A DNA stretch of 64,000 nt from Sphingomonas sp. R-74633 (GCF_013416555.1 NZ_JACCFG010000002.1:310001-374000); one strand, 5' to 3'; numbered from the stretch's first letter, positions 9,157 through 18,098 are shown. Notes: a model not told the origin generated them from the letters alone. Program-made: numbers and translations.

Positions 9157-9252
9157 AACTCATACATTTGAACCATATTAGTTCCGCACAAACTCAAGCG
9201 CTTACCGCAACACAGCAAGTTTCCTGCCGCGCCGCACCAACTTGTATGAGTT
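9157..9252. promoter_or_regulatory. Inverted repeat pair AACTCATACA, candidate operator
   Basis: AACTCATACA at 9157-9166 and its exact reverse complement TGTATGAGTT at 9243-9252, 76 bases apart. The left arm overlaps the TTGACA read toward the TBDR gene (9158-9153), so a protein bound there would meet the polymerase. The spacing would allow looping. The binding protein is unknown. Confidence 0.5.
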
Positions 9253-9370
9253 AAATGACACCGTTGCCATATACTCGACTCAGGCGGAATTCTCGCGGTT
9301 GGCCCTCCCGCGGGCATGCGGCTTGCGACCACGTCCGGCGGGTCGCCTGCGACGCATTGGTTCTGCCTAT

Positions 9371-9425
9371 AAGAAAAGCAAAAATAACTATTCTATTGAC
9401 GAACGGCGCTTCGACCCGCCAGATT
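9371..9425 (+). promoter_or_regulatory. Promoter with shared AT-rich element for 9483 gene
   Basis: Read on the reverse strand from 9401, the element begins CGTCAATA, then AATA, then TTTTTGCTTTT. It matches the element at 14892 at 22 of 27 positions without gaps. On the forward strand its end is TTGACG (9396-9401), followed after 18 bases by CAGATT (9420-9425). The gene starts at 9483. Confidence 0.6.
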
Positions 9426-9482
9426 TCGCCCGGTAGAGGCTGGCGCGAGACGGCTGCCCGTCAGGCTGGGAGATGGAATCGA

Positions 9483-10493
9483 ATGATCGGCAAGCACATC
9501 GCCTTCGTGCCCGCAGCGGCGCTGCTTCTCGGCTCTGCGACCTATTCCTCCGCGCCCGCCACGGCGCAGACGGCCAAGCCGGCGCAAAAGGCCGGCAAGG
9601 CCAGCAAGAAGCCCGCCAATTTGTCCCGCCTGATCTGGGTGCGGATGGTCCCCTTCTGGGGGAAGGGCTGGCAGCTGAAGGACATGAATGGCGAAGACCT
9701 GCTGGGCATGATCCGCAAGGTGAAGCCCGATGTGCTCGAGCGCTTCGTCCAGTTCCGGCCCGACACCGACATGATGGTCCCGATGGGCGACGGCGCCGCG
9801 CCGATGCAGTTCATCCCCTTCCTCAACGCCGCGATGAAGGCCGGTGCGCCCGGCGCCTTCATCACGCCCAAGGTGCACCAGAACGACATCCTTTCGGACC
9901 AGGAGCGGATCGCGCAGGCACAGGCCTGGCATGACCTGCCGGTCACTCCGCGCATGAAGCTGCTGAGCCTCGACGTCCGCCCCGGCCATGGCACGGCGGA
10001 CGATCACAAGAAGATGCTCCAGACGTTCAAGGCGCAGGGCTGGGATCTCGGCTTCAACTTCGCGGGTGGCGGCCAGGAGGTCTTCGGGCTGGGCACCTAT
10101 GCGCAGGCCGCGGTCAGCAAGAAGACCTGGGAAGTGAGCAAGAAGGAGCTTGCCGACATGGACGCGCAGGGCATCAAGACCCGCCTGGCGCATATCGACT
10201 ATCCGCCCGGCATCACCGAATTCGGCAAGCAGACGCCCGACCGCCAGGCCGAGATCATCCTGAAGCTCAGTGCCGAGCAGCACAAATATGGCTACACCTT
10301 CGTCTATCCCGTCTTCTACGGCAGGCAGGGCTATGACTCGTCGAAACAGATGACCTCGCCGGACGGCCCGTACAAGGGCGTCACCGTGCTCGACGTCATT
10401 GCGGAAGCAGCCCGCTGCGACCGCCAATATCCCTCCCCCTGCACGCCGCGCTTTCCGGCGCGCCCGCAGGCAGGCGCGAGCAAGCAGCGATAG
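9483..10493 (+). CDS. Secreted protein of unknown function
   Basis: 336 residues, not recognised. A signal peptide (MIGKHIAFVPAAALLLGSA, cleavage near ATAQ) is followed by a Lys/Ala/Pro linker, then a single globular part. Conserved-looking stretches include IWVRMVPFWGKGWQL, VLERFVQFRPDTDMM, LDVRPGH, FNFAGGGQEVFG and FVYPVFYGRQGYDS. The alternating pattern of short hydrophobic strands ending in polar residues would suit a TIM-barrel hydrolase, but that is a guess. No catalytic motif of a named family is seen. ATG at 9483 is preceded by GGGAG. It is divergent from a glycan TBDR and lies beside the ROK regulator, so a role in glycan handling is inferred. Confidence 0.75.
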   Translation: MIGKHIAFVPAAALLLGSATYSSAPATAQTAKPAQKAGKASKKPANLSRLIWVRMVPFWGKGWQLKDMNGEDLLGMIRKVKPDVLERFVQFRPDTDMMVPMGDGAAPMQFIPFLNAAMKAGAPGAFITPKVHQNDILSDQERIAQAQAWHDLPVTPRMKLLSLDVRPGHGTADDHKKMLQTFKAQGWDLGFNFAGGGQEVFGLGTYAQAAVSKKTWEVSKKELADMDAQGIKTRLAHIDYPPGITEFGKQTPDRQAEIILKLSAEQHKYGYTFVYPVFYGRQGYDSSKQMTSPDGPYKGVTVLDVIAEAARCDRQYPSPCTPRFPARPQAGASKQR

Positions 10494-10613
10494 GGGATTC
10501 GGGCCAGCTGGAGGGTTTGCCCCGGCGCAAGTCAGCGAATTCCCGCTTGAGTTGCCGGGGGATGAAGGTCAATTGATACCAATATCCCCCCGGCCAGGAG
10601 TTGGATCTCACCT

Positions 10614-11834
10614 ATGACGAGCGCTGAGAATCGTGATCGCGCGCGCCTTTCAGGCACCAATCTAGAACGTGCGGCCGATCATAATCAGCGCGTCACCTTG
10701 CACGCGATCCGTGTCCGCGGCTCGCTGACGCGCGTCGAACTGGCCGAGATCACTGGCCTGACCCCGCCGGCGATCGCGAACATCACCAAGCGTCTTATGC
10801 AGGACGGGCTGATCGAGGAGGCCGGCCGCCGCCTGGGTGGCCGCGGCCAGCCGCCGACGAAGCTGGTGATCCGCCGCGACGCCTGCCACGCGATCGGCGT
10901 CAATATCGATCGCGACCATATCACCATCGTGCTCGTGAACTTCGCCGGCGAGACTCTGGCCCGCGTGTCGCGCGAGATCGACTATGCGCTGCCCGAGGAT
11001 GTGCGCGCGCTCTATCGCGAGTCGATCAAGGGCATGCTTCGCCAGGCCCGCGTCTCGATCGATACCGTCGTCGGCCTCGGCATCGCGATGCCGGACGATC
11101 TCGGCTCGATCGAATTGCCCGGCCGGCCCGAAGCCTATGCGCGCTGGGAGAATACCGATCTCGCCAGCCTGTTCGCCAAGCCCTTCGAACTGCCGATCTT
11201 CACCGAGAATGACGCGGCGGCAGCGGCGATGGGGGAAATGCAGCTCGGCATGGGCCAGCAATTCGGCAATTTCTTCTACATCCTGATCTCGGCCGGCCTC
11301 GGCGGCGGGCTGGTCGTCGACGGCGCCTATGTCCGCGGCGCCACCGGCCGCAGCGGCGAGATCGGCCTGATGCGCACCGGCGGCGGCAAGGCGTGCGAGC
11401 CCGTGCAGAATATCGTCTCGCTGTCGGCGCTGGCCGATCGAGTGGTGGCGCAAGGCTTTGCGATCGACGCGGTAACCAAGGACGAGCATTGGCCCGCCCC
11501 GCTCGCGGCCTGTATCGACCAGTGGATCAACGACGCCGCCGATCGGCTCGTCGGGCCGCTCGAAGCGGTCAATTGCCTGGTCAATCCCGCCACCATCCTG
11601 CTCGGCGGACGGCTGCCGGTGCAGCTGGTCGACCAGCTCGCGGAACGGATCAATGTCCGCATGCGCGAAGTGGCGTCCTTCCTGCCCGCCGTGGCGCCGG
11701 TCGCCCGCGCCGCGCTGTCGGAAGACGCCCCCGCGGTGGGCGCGGCGATCCTGCCGCTCAGCCACTTCCTGCTTCCCACCTCGGGCGCGCTCTGGAAGAC
11801 GACCGACAGCGCGAACGTCTCGCTGGTCGCCTGA
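10614..11834 (+). CDS. ROK family transcriptional repressor (NagC/XylR/Mlc type)
   Basis: 406 residues. The N-terminal winged helix-turn-helix is at about 30-75 (LTRVELAEITGLTPPAIANITKRL followed by DGLIEEAG and the GGRGQPP wing). The C-terminal ROK fold is at about 85-390, with ENDAAAAAMGE and ISAGLGGGLVVDG. The kinase-type ATP loop (GGTK) and the HGDC zinc motif of the two sugar kinases here are absent, as expected for a sensor rather than an enzyme. Such proteins bind DNA until a sugar or sugar phosphate releases them. It is the only transcription factor recognised in the window, so it is the obvious candidate controller of the glycan genes. Two hairpins follow its stop. Confidence 0.9.
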   Translation: MTSAENRDRARLSGTNLERAADHNQRVTLHAIRVRGSLTRVELAEITGLTPPAIANITKRLMQDGLIEEAGRRLGGRGQPPTKLVIRRDACHAIGVNIDRDHITIVLVNFAGETLARVSREIDYALPEDVRALYRESIKGMLRQARVSIDTVVGLGIAMPDDLGSIELPGRPEAYARWENTDLASLFAKPFELPIFTENDAAAAAMGEMQLGMGQQFGNFFYILISAGLGGGLVVDGAYVRGATGRSGEIGLMRTGGGKACEPVQNIVSLSALADRVVAQGFAIDAVTKDEHWPAPLAACIDQWINDAADRLVGPLEAVNCLVNPATILLGGRLPVQLVDQLAERINVRMREVASFLPAVAPVARAALSEDAPAVGAAILPLSHFLLPTSGALWKTTDSANVSLVA

Positions 11835-11880
11835 GCAGAGGGGCGGCTGGCCGCCCCGATTGCGACCTGCCGAAAAAATT

Positions 11881-11948
11881 CGGGCACGGCCACGGCAAAT
11901 ACCGTGACCGTGCCCGCAAAGCCGGGGATCCAGAACCGGTGGATCCCC
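11881..11948. terminator. Two hairpins between convergent ROK repressor and TBDR genes
   Basis: First hairpin: CGGGCACGGCCACGG (11881-11895) pairs with CCGTGACCGTGCCCG (about 11902-11916) apart from one mismatch. Second: GGGGATCC (11924-11931) with GGATCCCC (11941-11948). Neither has a long T-tract. Position between convergent genes fits a bidirectional stop. Confidence 0.6.
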
Positions 11949-11958
11949 GTCGGAGGCG

Positions 11959-14796
11959 TCAGAAGCTGACGTTGAAGCCGAACTGGATGACCTTGCCCTG
12001 GTTGCGGATGCCCATCAGCATCGACTGGTTCCTGGTATAGCCGTCGGCCGGGACCCGGTTGTCTTCAACGAAGCGATAGTCGCCATTGTAGAAGAGCACG
12101 TTGGTGGCCGACGCCAGGATCCGCAGGTTGCGGAACACCTTGTAGCTGGCGGTCAGGTTCATCGTGCCGTCGGGAACGCCCAGATTGTACAGCGGCGTCG
12201 AGTAGCGATAGTTCGCGCGCAGCTGCAGCTTGTCGTCGCCGTAGAAGATCTGGGCGTTGACGATATCCTTCGAGAAGCCGCCCGGCAGGCCGATCACGGC
12301 CGGGATCGCCGGCAGCGTCACGTCGGCAGCCTGGGTCAGGCCAGCGCGGGTCGCAGTGGCGTTGGTAAAGCTGTGCTGCCAGTTGGCCTGCACGCCGATG
12401 TTCTTGAGGAAGCCCGGCAGGAAGCTGAACTGCTGGCGCACCGTGAACTCGGTACCGCCGAAGCGCACCACATTCGGATTGTTGAACGGCTGGGTGATGA
12501 TCGCCGGCAGCACGACGTCACCGACCTGCACCGTTCCGACCGTCTGCACGTCCTGGGTGAAGCCGCTGACGAAACGGACAAAGCCGTTGAGCGTCATCGA
12601 GGTGCTGCGGCTCGGGAACCACTCGACCGCGAGGTCGATGCCCTTCGAAGTATAGGGCTTCAGGTTCGGATTGCCGCTGTTGATCGTCGCGCGGCCCTGC
12701 GACAGCGCGGTCACCGGGTTGAAGTTGCTGCCCACCGTCGTGTCGGTGAAGAGCGGACGCGTCAGCGTCTTGGTCAGGCCGAGGCGGACGTCGAAGGTGC
12801 GCGTGAGCTGCAGCTTGGCGTTCAGCTGCGGCAGCCAATAGCCATAGCTGCTGCCATAGGTGACGAGCGAGCTGGACGTGACATTGCCCTGCAGGCCCTG
12901 GATCTTGGCGTCGGTCAGGACATAGCGCGTACCGACGCTGCCACTCAGGATGCCCTTCTCGAACAGCGCCGAGGCATAGAGCGCGAAGGTATTCTCGGTA
13001 TCGTCGATATAGCCGGTGATCTGGGCCGGTGCCTGAACGATGTTGGTGTTCGGGCTGGTGATCAGCGCGGCGATCTTGTCGATATTATACCAGGGGAAGC
13101 TGCCGGTGTTGGTGCCGCTGACATAGGGGTTGCGCCCCGCCAGCGGATTGGTCGGCAGCTCGAGGAAGCTGGAGTCGAGGTCGGGACGCAGATTGGGGTT
13201 CGCGGCGGCGCGCGTACCGTTCGGCAGCAAGGCCTGGCCAAAGGTGTAGTTCAGCGTGTTCTGCCGGGCGGTCTTGTGCCGCTCGTCGACGCGGACGCCG
13301 AACACGATCGCCCGGAGCAGGCTGTCGTCGGATACGCGGTATTTGAAATCGCCGCGCAGCGCCTTGATCGTGTCGTCGATCCGCGGCGTGCCGATCGAGC
13401 CGCTGGACAGAGCGAAATCGTCCGCAGTGAACGCCTGGAAATTATACACCGAATGATAGGGATTGGAGATGTCGTAGGAGAACGGCACCTTCGGGATCGT
13501 CGCGACGGTGGTCGCGGTCGAATCCAGGTCGAAGACGAAGTTGCGGACGCTGCCGCGGCGGAACGACTTGTAATAGGACGCGTCCGCCTTGAACGAGATC
13601 CGGCCGCCATCGTTGAACGCGATGTTCAGACCGCCGCCGAAGGTCGTGTCCTTCTGATCCTGGAAGTCGAGGTTGCCGCGATAGGTGGTCACCGGCGCGT
13701 TCATCGCCACCACGGTATCGAACTCGTTGACCGTGCCGCTGACCGGCGCACCGTTGGTGCCGACGTTGATCCCGGTGGCGGTGAAGGTGCGGTCCGAATT
13801 CTTCAGATGATCGACATTGTAGATGCCGTCGAGGCTGAGGCGCAGCGAGGGCGTGACGTCCCACTGGATCATGCCGAGCGCGGCGTTGCGATAATCGCTG
13901 TCGGCGCCGACCTGCTCGCCGAGCGCGATCGGCAGCGAATCGCGGCGGCCGTCCTTGTTCACATCGTTGCGCAGGCGAGTCGCGGCGGTCGTTGCCGTGT
14001 CGAAGCTCCAGCCGGCACCCTGGTTCCAGATGTTGGTCTTGTACTCGCTCACGCGCTCATAGGTGAGCGCGATACCGAGATTATCGCCCAGCTTGCCGAC
14101 CCAGGTCGCCGAAATGCGCGGCGCGACATTGGCATAGTCGTTCGCCTTGCTGAGCATCGCGGAATTGGTGTTGGTATAGCCGCGGACGAGCACCTGCAGG
14201 CCGCGCTGCTTGGTTTCCAGCGGGTGGATGGTCTGGATCAGCACGGTGCCGCCCGATCCGCCTTCGATCGTGCTGCTGTCCGGCGTCTTCTGCAGGAAGA
14301 GACCGCTAAGGCCCTGGCTCGGGAACGAGCCGGTCTGGACGGCGCGCAGGCCCGGCTGCGGGCTGGGCACGATGCGGCCGTTGATTTCCTGGTTGACGAA
14401 ATCGCGGCCCAGGCCGCGCGCCGACAGGGCGCCGTTGCCGTTCACGTCGATGCCGGGAACCGTCAGGATCGCTTCGGTCATCGACGCATCGGGCAGCTGG
14501 CCCATCTCGTCGGCGCTGATGCCGTCCACCATCACCGCGGAGTCGCGCTTGACGCGTTCCGCGCGCTCCAGCGAGGCGCGCACGCCGTTGACGGTGATGT
14601 TGTTGCCCTTCGAGTCGGTATAGTTGCCAACCTGCTCGGCGGGAGTTTCCTCCGCGGTATCGGTGGTCGGCTGGGCATCTTGCGCCGGTGCGCTGTCCTG
14701 AGCCGGCTTGGCATCCTGGGCTTGCGCGGCAGTGGCGGCCATGGCGCCAGCCGAAACCGCGAAAAGCAACGCGGCGCGCAGTACACGAACGTGCAT
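11959..14796 (-). CDS. TonB-dependent receptor, glycan-uptake type
   Basis: 945 residues from the ATG at 14796, which has AAAGGGGAGG five bases upstream; an in-frame ATG eight codons earlier overlaps that site and is rejected. A signal peptide ends AATAAQAQ, then an acidic Pro/Ala linker. The TonB-box region reads NNITVNGVRASLERAERVKRD, followed by a plug with SADEMGQLPDASMTEAILTVPGI. The barrel ends with Phe (VIQFGFNVSF). It is shorter than the 5907 receptor and clearly divergent from it. The sulfatase gene at 15024 is divergent and shares a 39-bp promoter element, so the two are probably induced together: the receptor for import, the sulfatase for substrate trimming. Confidence 0.92.
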   Translation of the reverse strand: MHVRVLRAALLFAVSAGAMAATAAQAQDAKPAQDSAPAQDAQPTTDTAEETPAEQVGNYTDSKGNNITVNGVRASLERAERVKRDSAVMVDGISADEMGQLPDASMTEAILTVPGIDVNGNGALSARGLGRDFVNQEINGRIVPSPQPGLRAVQTGSFPSQGLSGLFLQKTPDSSTIEGGSGGTVLIQTIHPLETKQRGLQVLVRGYTNTNSAMLSKANDYANVAPRISATWVGKLGDNLGIALTYERVSEYKTNIWNQGAGWSFDTATTAATRLRNDVNKDGRRDSLPIALGEQVGADSDYRNAALGMIQWDVTPSLRLSLDGIYNVDHLKNSDRTFTATGINVGTNGAPVSGTVNEFDTVVAMNAPVTTYRGNLDFQDQKDTTFGGGLNIAFNDGGRISFKADASYYKSFRRGSVRNFVFDLDSTATTVATIPKVPFSYDISNPYHSVYNFQAFTADDFALSSGSIGTPRIDDTIKALRGDFKYRVSDDSLLRAIVFGVRVDERHKTARQNTLNYTFGQALLPNGTRAAANPNLRPDLDSSFLELPTNPLAGRNPYVSGTNTGSFPWYNIDKIAALITSPNTNIVQAPAQITGYIDDTENTFALYASALFEKGILSGSVGTRYVLTDAKIQGLQGNVTSSSLVTYGSSYGYWLPQLNAKLQLTRTFDVRLGLTKTLTRPLFTDTTVGSNFNPVTALSQGRATINSGNPNLKPYTSKGIDLAVEWFPSRSTSMTLNGFVRFVSGFTQDVQTVGTVQVGDVVLPAIITQPFNNPNVVRFGGTEFTVRQQFSFLPGFLKNIGVQANWQHSFTNATATRAGLTQAADVTLPAIPAVIGLPGGFSKDIVNAQIFYGDDKLQLRANYRYSTPLYNLGVPDGTMNLTASYKVFRNLRILASATNVLFYNGDYRFVEDNRVPADGYTRNQSMLMGIRNQGKVIQFGFNVSF

Positions 14797-14867
14797 TATA
14801 TCCTCCCCTTTGTTCGGCATGCTTTCCGCGCGGCTTCTGCCGTTCTCGGACGCACGTCCTTGTCTGT

Positions 14868-14954
14868 TATATGGTCACTCCATTTTGGTGGCGTCAATAC
14901 AATAAATTGTTTTGCTTTTGTTTATTGACGGGACTGCGGGAGTGCCTGCATAGT
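14868..14954. promoter_or_regulatory. Back-to-back promoters sharing an AT-rich element
   Basis: An AT-rich core lies between two mirrored edges, CGTCAATA (14892-14899) and TATTGACG (14923-14930). Leftward, TTGACG is followed after 18 bases by CATATA (14873-14868) for the TBDR gene. Rightward, TTGACG (14925-14930) is followed after 18 bases by CATAGT (14949-14954) for the sulfatase gene. The core carries TTTTGCTTTTG. Such a layout lets one bound protein serve both genes. Confidence 0.65.
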
Positions 14955-15023
14955 TGCGAGGGGCTGCCAATGGCGGCGAGAGGCCGTCAAAGAATGGCAC
15001 GCAGGGCGAGAGGATAAGCGAGG

Positions 15024-16496
15024 ATGGCGAACGTCGGGCGACGCGATTTCGTAAAGGGAGCGATCGGCGGAGCGTCGGCAATTGCGGCGGCGGGCACCGC
15101 GATCGGCAAGCCCGCCAAGCGCGCGCCGAACATCGTGTTCATCCTGGCCGATGATCTTGGCTGGGGCGATATCGGCGCGAACAACCCGAATTCGGGGATC
15201 CCCACGCCGAACATCGACCGGCTGGCCAAGCAGGGCATGCGCTTCACCGACATGCACTCCTCCTCCGCGGTGTGCACGCCCAGCCGCTATTCGATCCTCA
15301 CGGGCCAATATCCCTGGCGCAATACCGACAAGCCGGGCGCACTGACGGGCTATGCCGCTTCGCTGATCAAGCCGGGCCGGCTGACCGTGGCGGGCATGCT
15401 GAAGCAGGCCGGCTATTACACCGCAGGCGTGGGCAAATGGCATCTCGGCCTCGGCGACAAGCAGCCGACCGACTATTCCAAGCCCTTCCATCCCGCGCCG
15501 ACCGATCACGGCTTCGACTATTTCTACGGGCTGCCGGCATCGCTCGACATGGCGCCCTATGTCTATTTCGAGAACGACCATTGCATCGCCCCGCCGACGG
15601 CGAGCACCGAGGACCAGGCCAATGAAAAGGGCCCGTTCGGCAAGTTCTGGCGCCACGGCGCGATGATGCCGGGCTTCGACTTCGACCAGGTGACGCCGAC
15701 CTTCACCAGCAAGGCAGTCGAGATCGTCAACCGCCAGGCGAAGAAGGCCGAGCCGTTCTTCCTCTATTTCGCGCTCCCCTCCCCTCACACGCCCTGGCTG
15801 CCGCTGCCCGAATATCGCGGCAAGTCGCGCGCCGGCGACTATGGCGACTTCGTCTGCCAGGTCGATGCGATGGTGGGTAAGGTGCTGGCGGCGATCGAGG
15901 ACAACGGCATTGCCGGCGAGACGCTGATCTACTTCACCAGCGACAATGGCGCGATGTGGGACGAGGACCATATCGAGCGCTTCGGCCACCGCGCCAATGC
16001 CGACTGGCGCGGCCGCAAGGCGGACGTGTGGGAAGCGGGGCACCGCATCCCCTGCTTCGTCAAATGGCCGGGCCATGTCGCGCCGGGCAGCGTCTCGAAC
16101 GAGATGCTCTCGCTCACCGATTTCATGGCGACGGTCGCGGCGGTTACCGGGCAGGCGCTGCCCGCCGATGCCGCCGAGGACAGCTTCAACACCTTGCCGG
16201 TGCTCGAAGGGCGCAACAGGAAGCCGATCCGCGAGACCATGATCTCCGAATCGGGCAAGGGCATGCGCAGTATCCGCGAAGGCTTTTGGAAGCTCGAAAT
16301 GGGACTTGGCTCGGGCGGGTTCAGCGATCCGATCAGCGTCGATCCGGTGCCGGGCGGGCCGCAGGTGCAGCTCTATGACCTCAGGACCGATCCCGCCGAG
16401 CGCAACAATCTGTGGGACAAGCATCCCGAGATCGTCGAGCGCCTCACCCAGAAATTGAAGCAGGCCGAGGCCGCGGGGCGAACCCGGCCGGCCTGA
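15024..16496 (+). CDS. Tat-exported type I sulfatase (CTPSR)
   Basis: 490 residues. The N-terminus MANVGRRDFVKGAIGG carries a twin-arginine signal, so it is exported folded. The metal-binding start of the alkaline-phosphatase fold is NIVFILADDLGWGDIG. The formylglycine motif CTPSR begins at Cys84, whose Cys must be converted for activity. GKWHLG and SDNGA give the other metal and substrate positions. The family hydrolyses sulfate esters in the periplasm. It is a close paralogue of the product of 25202-26698; even the signal peptides match. The ROK kinase gene follows after about 120 bases, so the two may form an operon. Sulfatase subfamily not assigned. Confidence 0.92.
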   Translation: MANVGRRDFVKGAIGGASAIAAAGTAIGKPAKRAPNIVFILADDLGWGDIGANNPNSGIPTPNIDRLAKQGMRFTDMHSSSAVCTPSRYSILTGQYPWRNTDKPGALTGYAASLIKPGRLTVAGMLKQAGYYTAGVGKWHLGLGDKQPTDYSKPFHPAPTDHGFDYFYGLPASLDMAPYVYFENDHCIAPPTASTEDQANEKGPFGKFWRHGAMMPGFDFDQVTPTFTSKAVEIVNRQAKKAEPFFLYFALPSPHTPWLPLPEYRGKSRAGDYGDFVCQVDAMVGKVLAAIEDNGIAGETLIYFTSDNGAMWDEDHIERFGHRANADWRGRKADVWEAGHRIPCFVKWPGHVAPGSVSNEMLSLTDFMATVAAVTGQALPADAAEDSFNTLPVLEGRNRKPIRETMISESGKGMRSIREGFWKLEMGLGSGGFSDPISVDPVPGGPQVQLYDLRTDPAERNNLWDKHPEIVERLTQKLKQAEAAGRTRPA

Positions 16497-16615
16497 GAAT
16501 ATCAGGACAATCCAGCGATGCCCCTGTGCCGGCCATGCCTCGGAACGGCAACGCCCGGCGCAATCGGGCCGCAACCACGCATCCAGTTGATGCGCGGCCA
16601 GTTGTGAAAGACGTG

Positions 16616-17578
16616 ATGAACATCGACACCCCTTTGAGCCCCGCTCGTCGGACCTTGGAAACGCCATTGCTCGCCGGCGTCGAGCTGGGCGGCACCAAGA
16701 TCATCTGCACGCTCGGGACCGGGCCGGACGCGATCGTCGATAGCCGGCGGATCGCGACCGGCGAGGCCGAGCCGACTTTGGCTGCGATCGAAGCCGTGCT
16801 CGATGACTGGGTGCGCTCCTATCCCTCGATCGCCGCGCTTGGCCTGGCGAGCTTCGGGCCGCTCGAGCTCGATCCGGCGGCTGCGGACTATGGAGCAATA
16901 ACCCGGACGACCAAGCCCGGCTGGTCGGGCACCGATCTCGCGGGCCGGATCCGCCGCCGCTATGACCTGCCTTTGGCTTTCGACACCGACGTCAACGGCG
17001 CCGCGCTCGCGGAAGGCCGCTGGGGCGCGGCACGCGGGCTGCGCTCCTGGGTCTATATCACCATCGGCACCGGCGTCGGCGCCGGCATCATCGTCAACAA
17101 CCGGACCGTGCAGGGCTTGGGGCATAGCGAGGCGGGGCACATGGTCGTCCGGCGCTCGCGCAACGACAGCTTCGCCGGCATCTGCCCGTTCCATGGCGAC
17201 TGCGTCGAAGGGCTGGTATCCGGCCCGGCAATCGCCGCGCATACCGGCCTCAAGGGAGAGCATATCCCGGACGACCATACGGTGTGGGATTCGGTGAGCG
17301 AGACGATCGCGGAGATGATCCACAATCTCGCGATGAGCACTGCGCCCGAGCGCATCATCCTGGGCGGCGGCGTGATCGAGCGTCGTCCGTCGCTGTTCAC
17401 ACCGATCCGCCGGGCCGTGGTGGAGAGCCTCGCCGCCTATGCCCATACGCCGGCGATCGCCGGGGACATCGACCGCTTCATCGTGCCGCCCGCGCTCGGC
17501 GCGATGGCGGGGCCGCTCGGCGCGCTGGCGCTCGCCTCGACAGCGCTTCCGGTCGTGCTCGCCGGCGTCGGCGAATAG
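16616..17578 (+). CDS. ROK family sugar kinase (fructokinase/mannokinase type)
   Basis: 320 residues. The ATP loop is VELGGTKIICTLGTG, the catalytic Asp lies in TDVNGAALAEGRWGA, and the zinc site is HSEAGHM with CPFHGDCVEG, as in the paralogue at 4881-5762. The N-terminus is about 25 residues longer than the paralogue's. The ATG at 16616 is preceded by GAAAG; a GTG three bases earlier is also possible. As it follows a sulfatase gene, a hexose released from the glycan is the likely substrate. Mannose or fructose is inferred from the family, not shown. Confidence 0.88.
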   Translation: MNIDTPLSPARRTLETPLLAGVELGGTKIICTLGTGPDAIVDSRRIATGEAEPTLAAIEAVLDDWVRSYPSIAALGLASFGPLELDPAAADYGAITRTTKPGWSGTDLAGRIRRRYDLPLAFDTDVNGAALAEGRWGAARGLRSWVYITIGTGVGAGIIVNNRTVQGLGHSEAGHMVVRRSRNDSFAGICPFHGDCVEGLVSGPAIAAHTGLKGEHIPDDHTVWDSVSETIAEMIHNLAMSTAPERIILGGGVIERRPSLFTPIRRAVVESLAAYAHTPAIAGDIDRFIVPPALGAMAGPLGALALASTALPVVLAGVGE

Positions 17579-17677
17579 CGTCAAGCAACGGCGATCGATG
17601 CGATTTTTCTGCCGGGCGGCACACTCTTGCGACAGGTCCAGTGCAGATACGCAGGGCAATTTGAGAGGAAGTCACAA

Positions 17678-18073
17678 ATGAAGAAGATCATGATTGCGGT
17701 CGCGGTTGCTGCGACTTTCACTTCGGGCGCGGCGATGGCCCAGGCGGGCATGGGCTTCAAGGCAGGCGCGACGCGTGATGCCGTTGTCGCCAATGCCGCG
17801 AAGGGGTTCGCGCGCATGGATCAGAATGGCGACGGCGCGTTCGACGCGACCGAGGTCACTGCGGTGCTCCAGGCGCGCGCGACCAAGAACGGCAAGGAGT
17901 TCAAGCCTGCCGCCGCTGCCAAGGCGATCAGCAACAATGACGGCGATGGCGACGGCAAGGTCACGCTCGCGGAATTCCAGGCCGCCGCCGGCAAGCGCTT
18001 CGACGCGGCGGACACCAACAAGAACGGCACGATCGACGCCGATGAGGCCAAGGGTGGCGAAGGCGGCGAATAA
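17678..18073 (+). CDS. Small secreted EF-hand protein
   Basis: 131 residues with a signal peptide (MKKIMIAVAVAATFTSGAAMAQ). Three EF-hand-like calcium loops are visible: DQNGDGAFDATE, DGDGDGKVTLAE and DTNKNGTIDADE, each with acidic residues at loop positions 1, 3, 5 and 12 or close equivalents. The tail is Gly/Glu-rich (KGGEGGE). Such proteins bind Ca2+ in the periplasm. Sulfatases and GH92 enzymes also need calcium, so a buffer role here is conceivable but unproved. The ribosome site GAGAGGAAG precedes the ATG. A strong terminator follows. Confidence 0.88.
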   Translation: MKKIMIAVAVAATFTSGAAMAQAGMGFKAGATRDAVVANAAKGFARMDQNGDGAFDATEVTAVLQARATKNGKEFKPAAAAKAISNNDGDGDGKVTLAEFQAAAGKRFDAADTNKNGTIDADEAKGGEGGE

Positions 18074-18098
18074 GCGCTTCCCAGCCGTCTGAAATAGC

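Larger units (their letters stand above)
9057..9482. promoter_or_regulatory. Divergent control region between TBDR and secreted unknown
   Basis: About 425 bases with no gene. It holds a TTGACA (-35-like, reverse strand, 9158-9153) for the receptor gene, a 10-bp inverted repeat pair (9157-9166 and 9243-9252) and the AT-rich element with a promoter for the forward gene (9371-9425). The remainder shows nothing recognisable. Confidence 0.6.

Noticed and set aside
10583..10600. TCAATTGA palindrome before the ROK repressor gene as autoregulatory operator
   Set aside because: Only an 8-base palindrome, with no second copy and no relation to the other elements; too short to support.
11881..11948. 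Inverted repeats as ends of an insertion sequence
   Set aside because: No transposase gene and no target duplication. The hairpins lie between convergent genes and suit terminators.
12373..14928. Long forward open frame opposite the second receptor gene
   Set aside because: Same antisense composition artefact; the reverse strand has a receptor with a perfect ribosome site.
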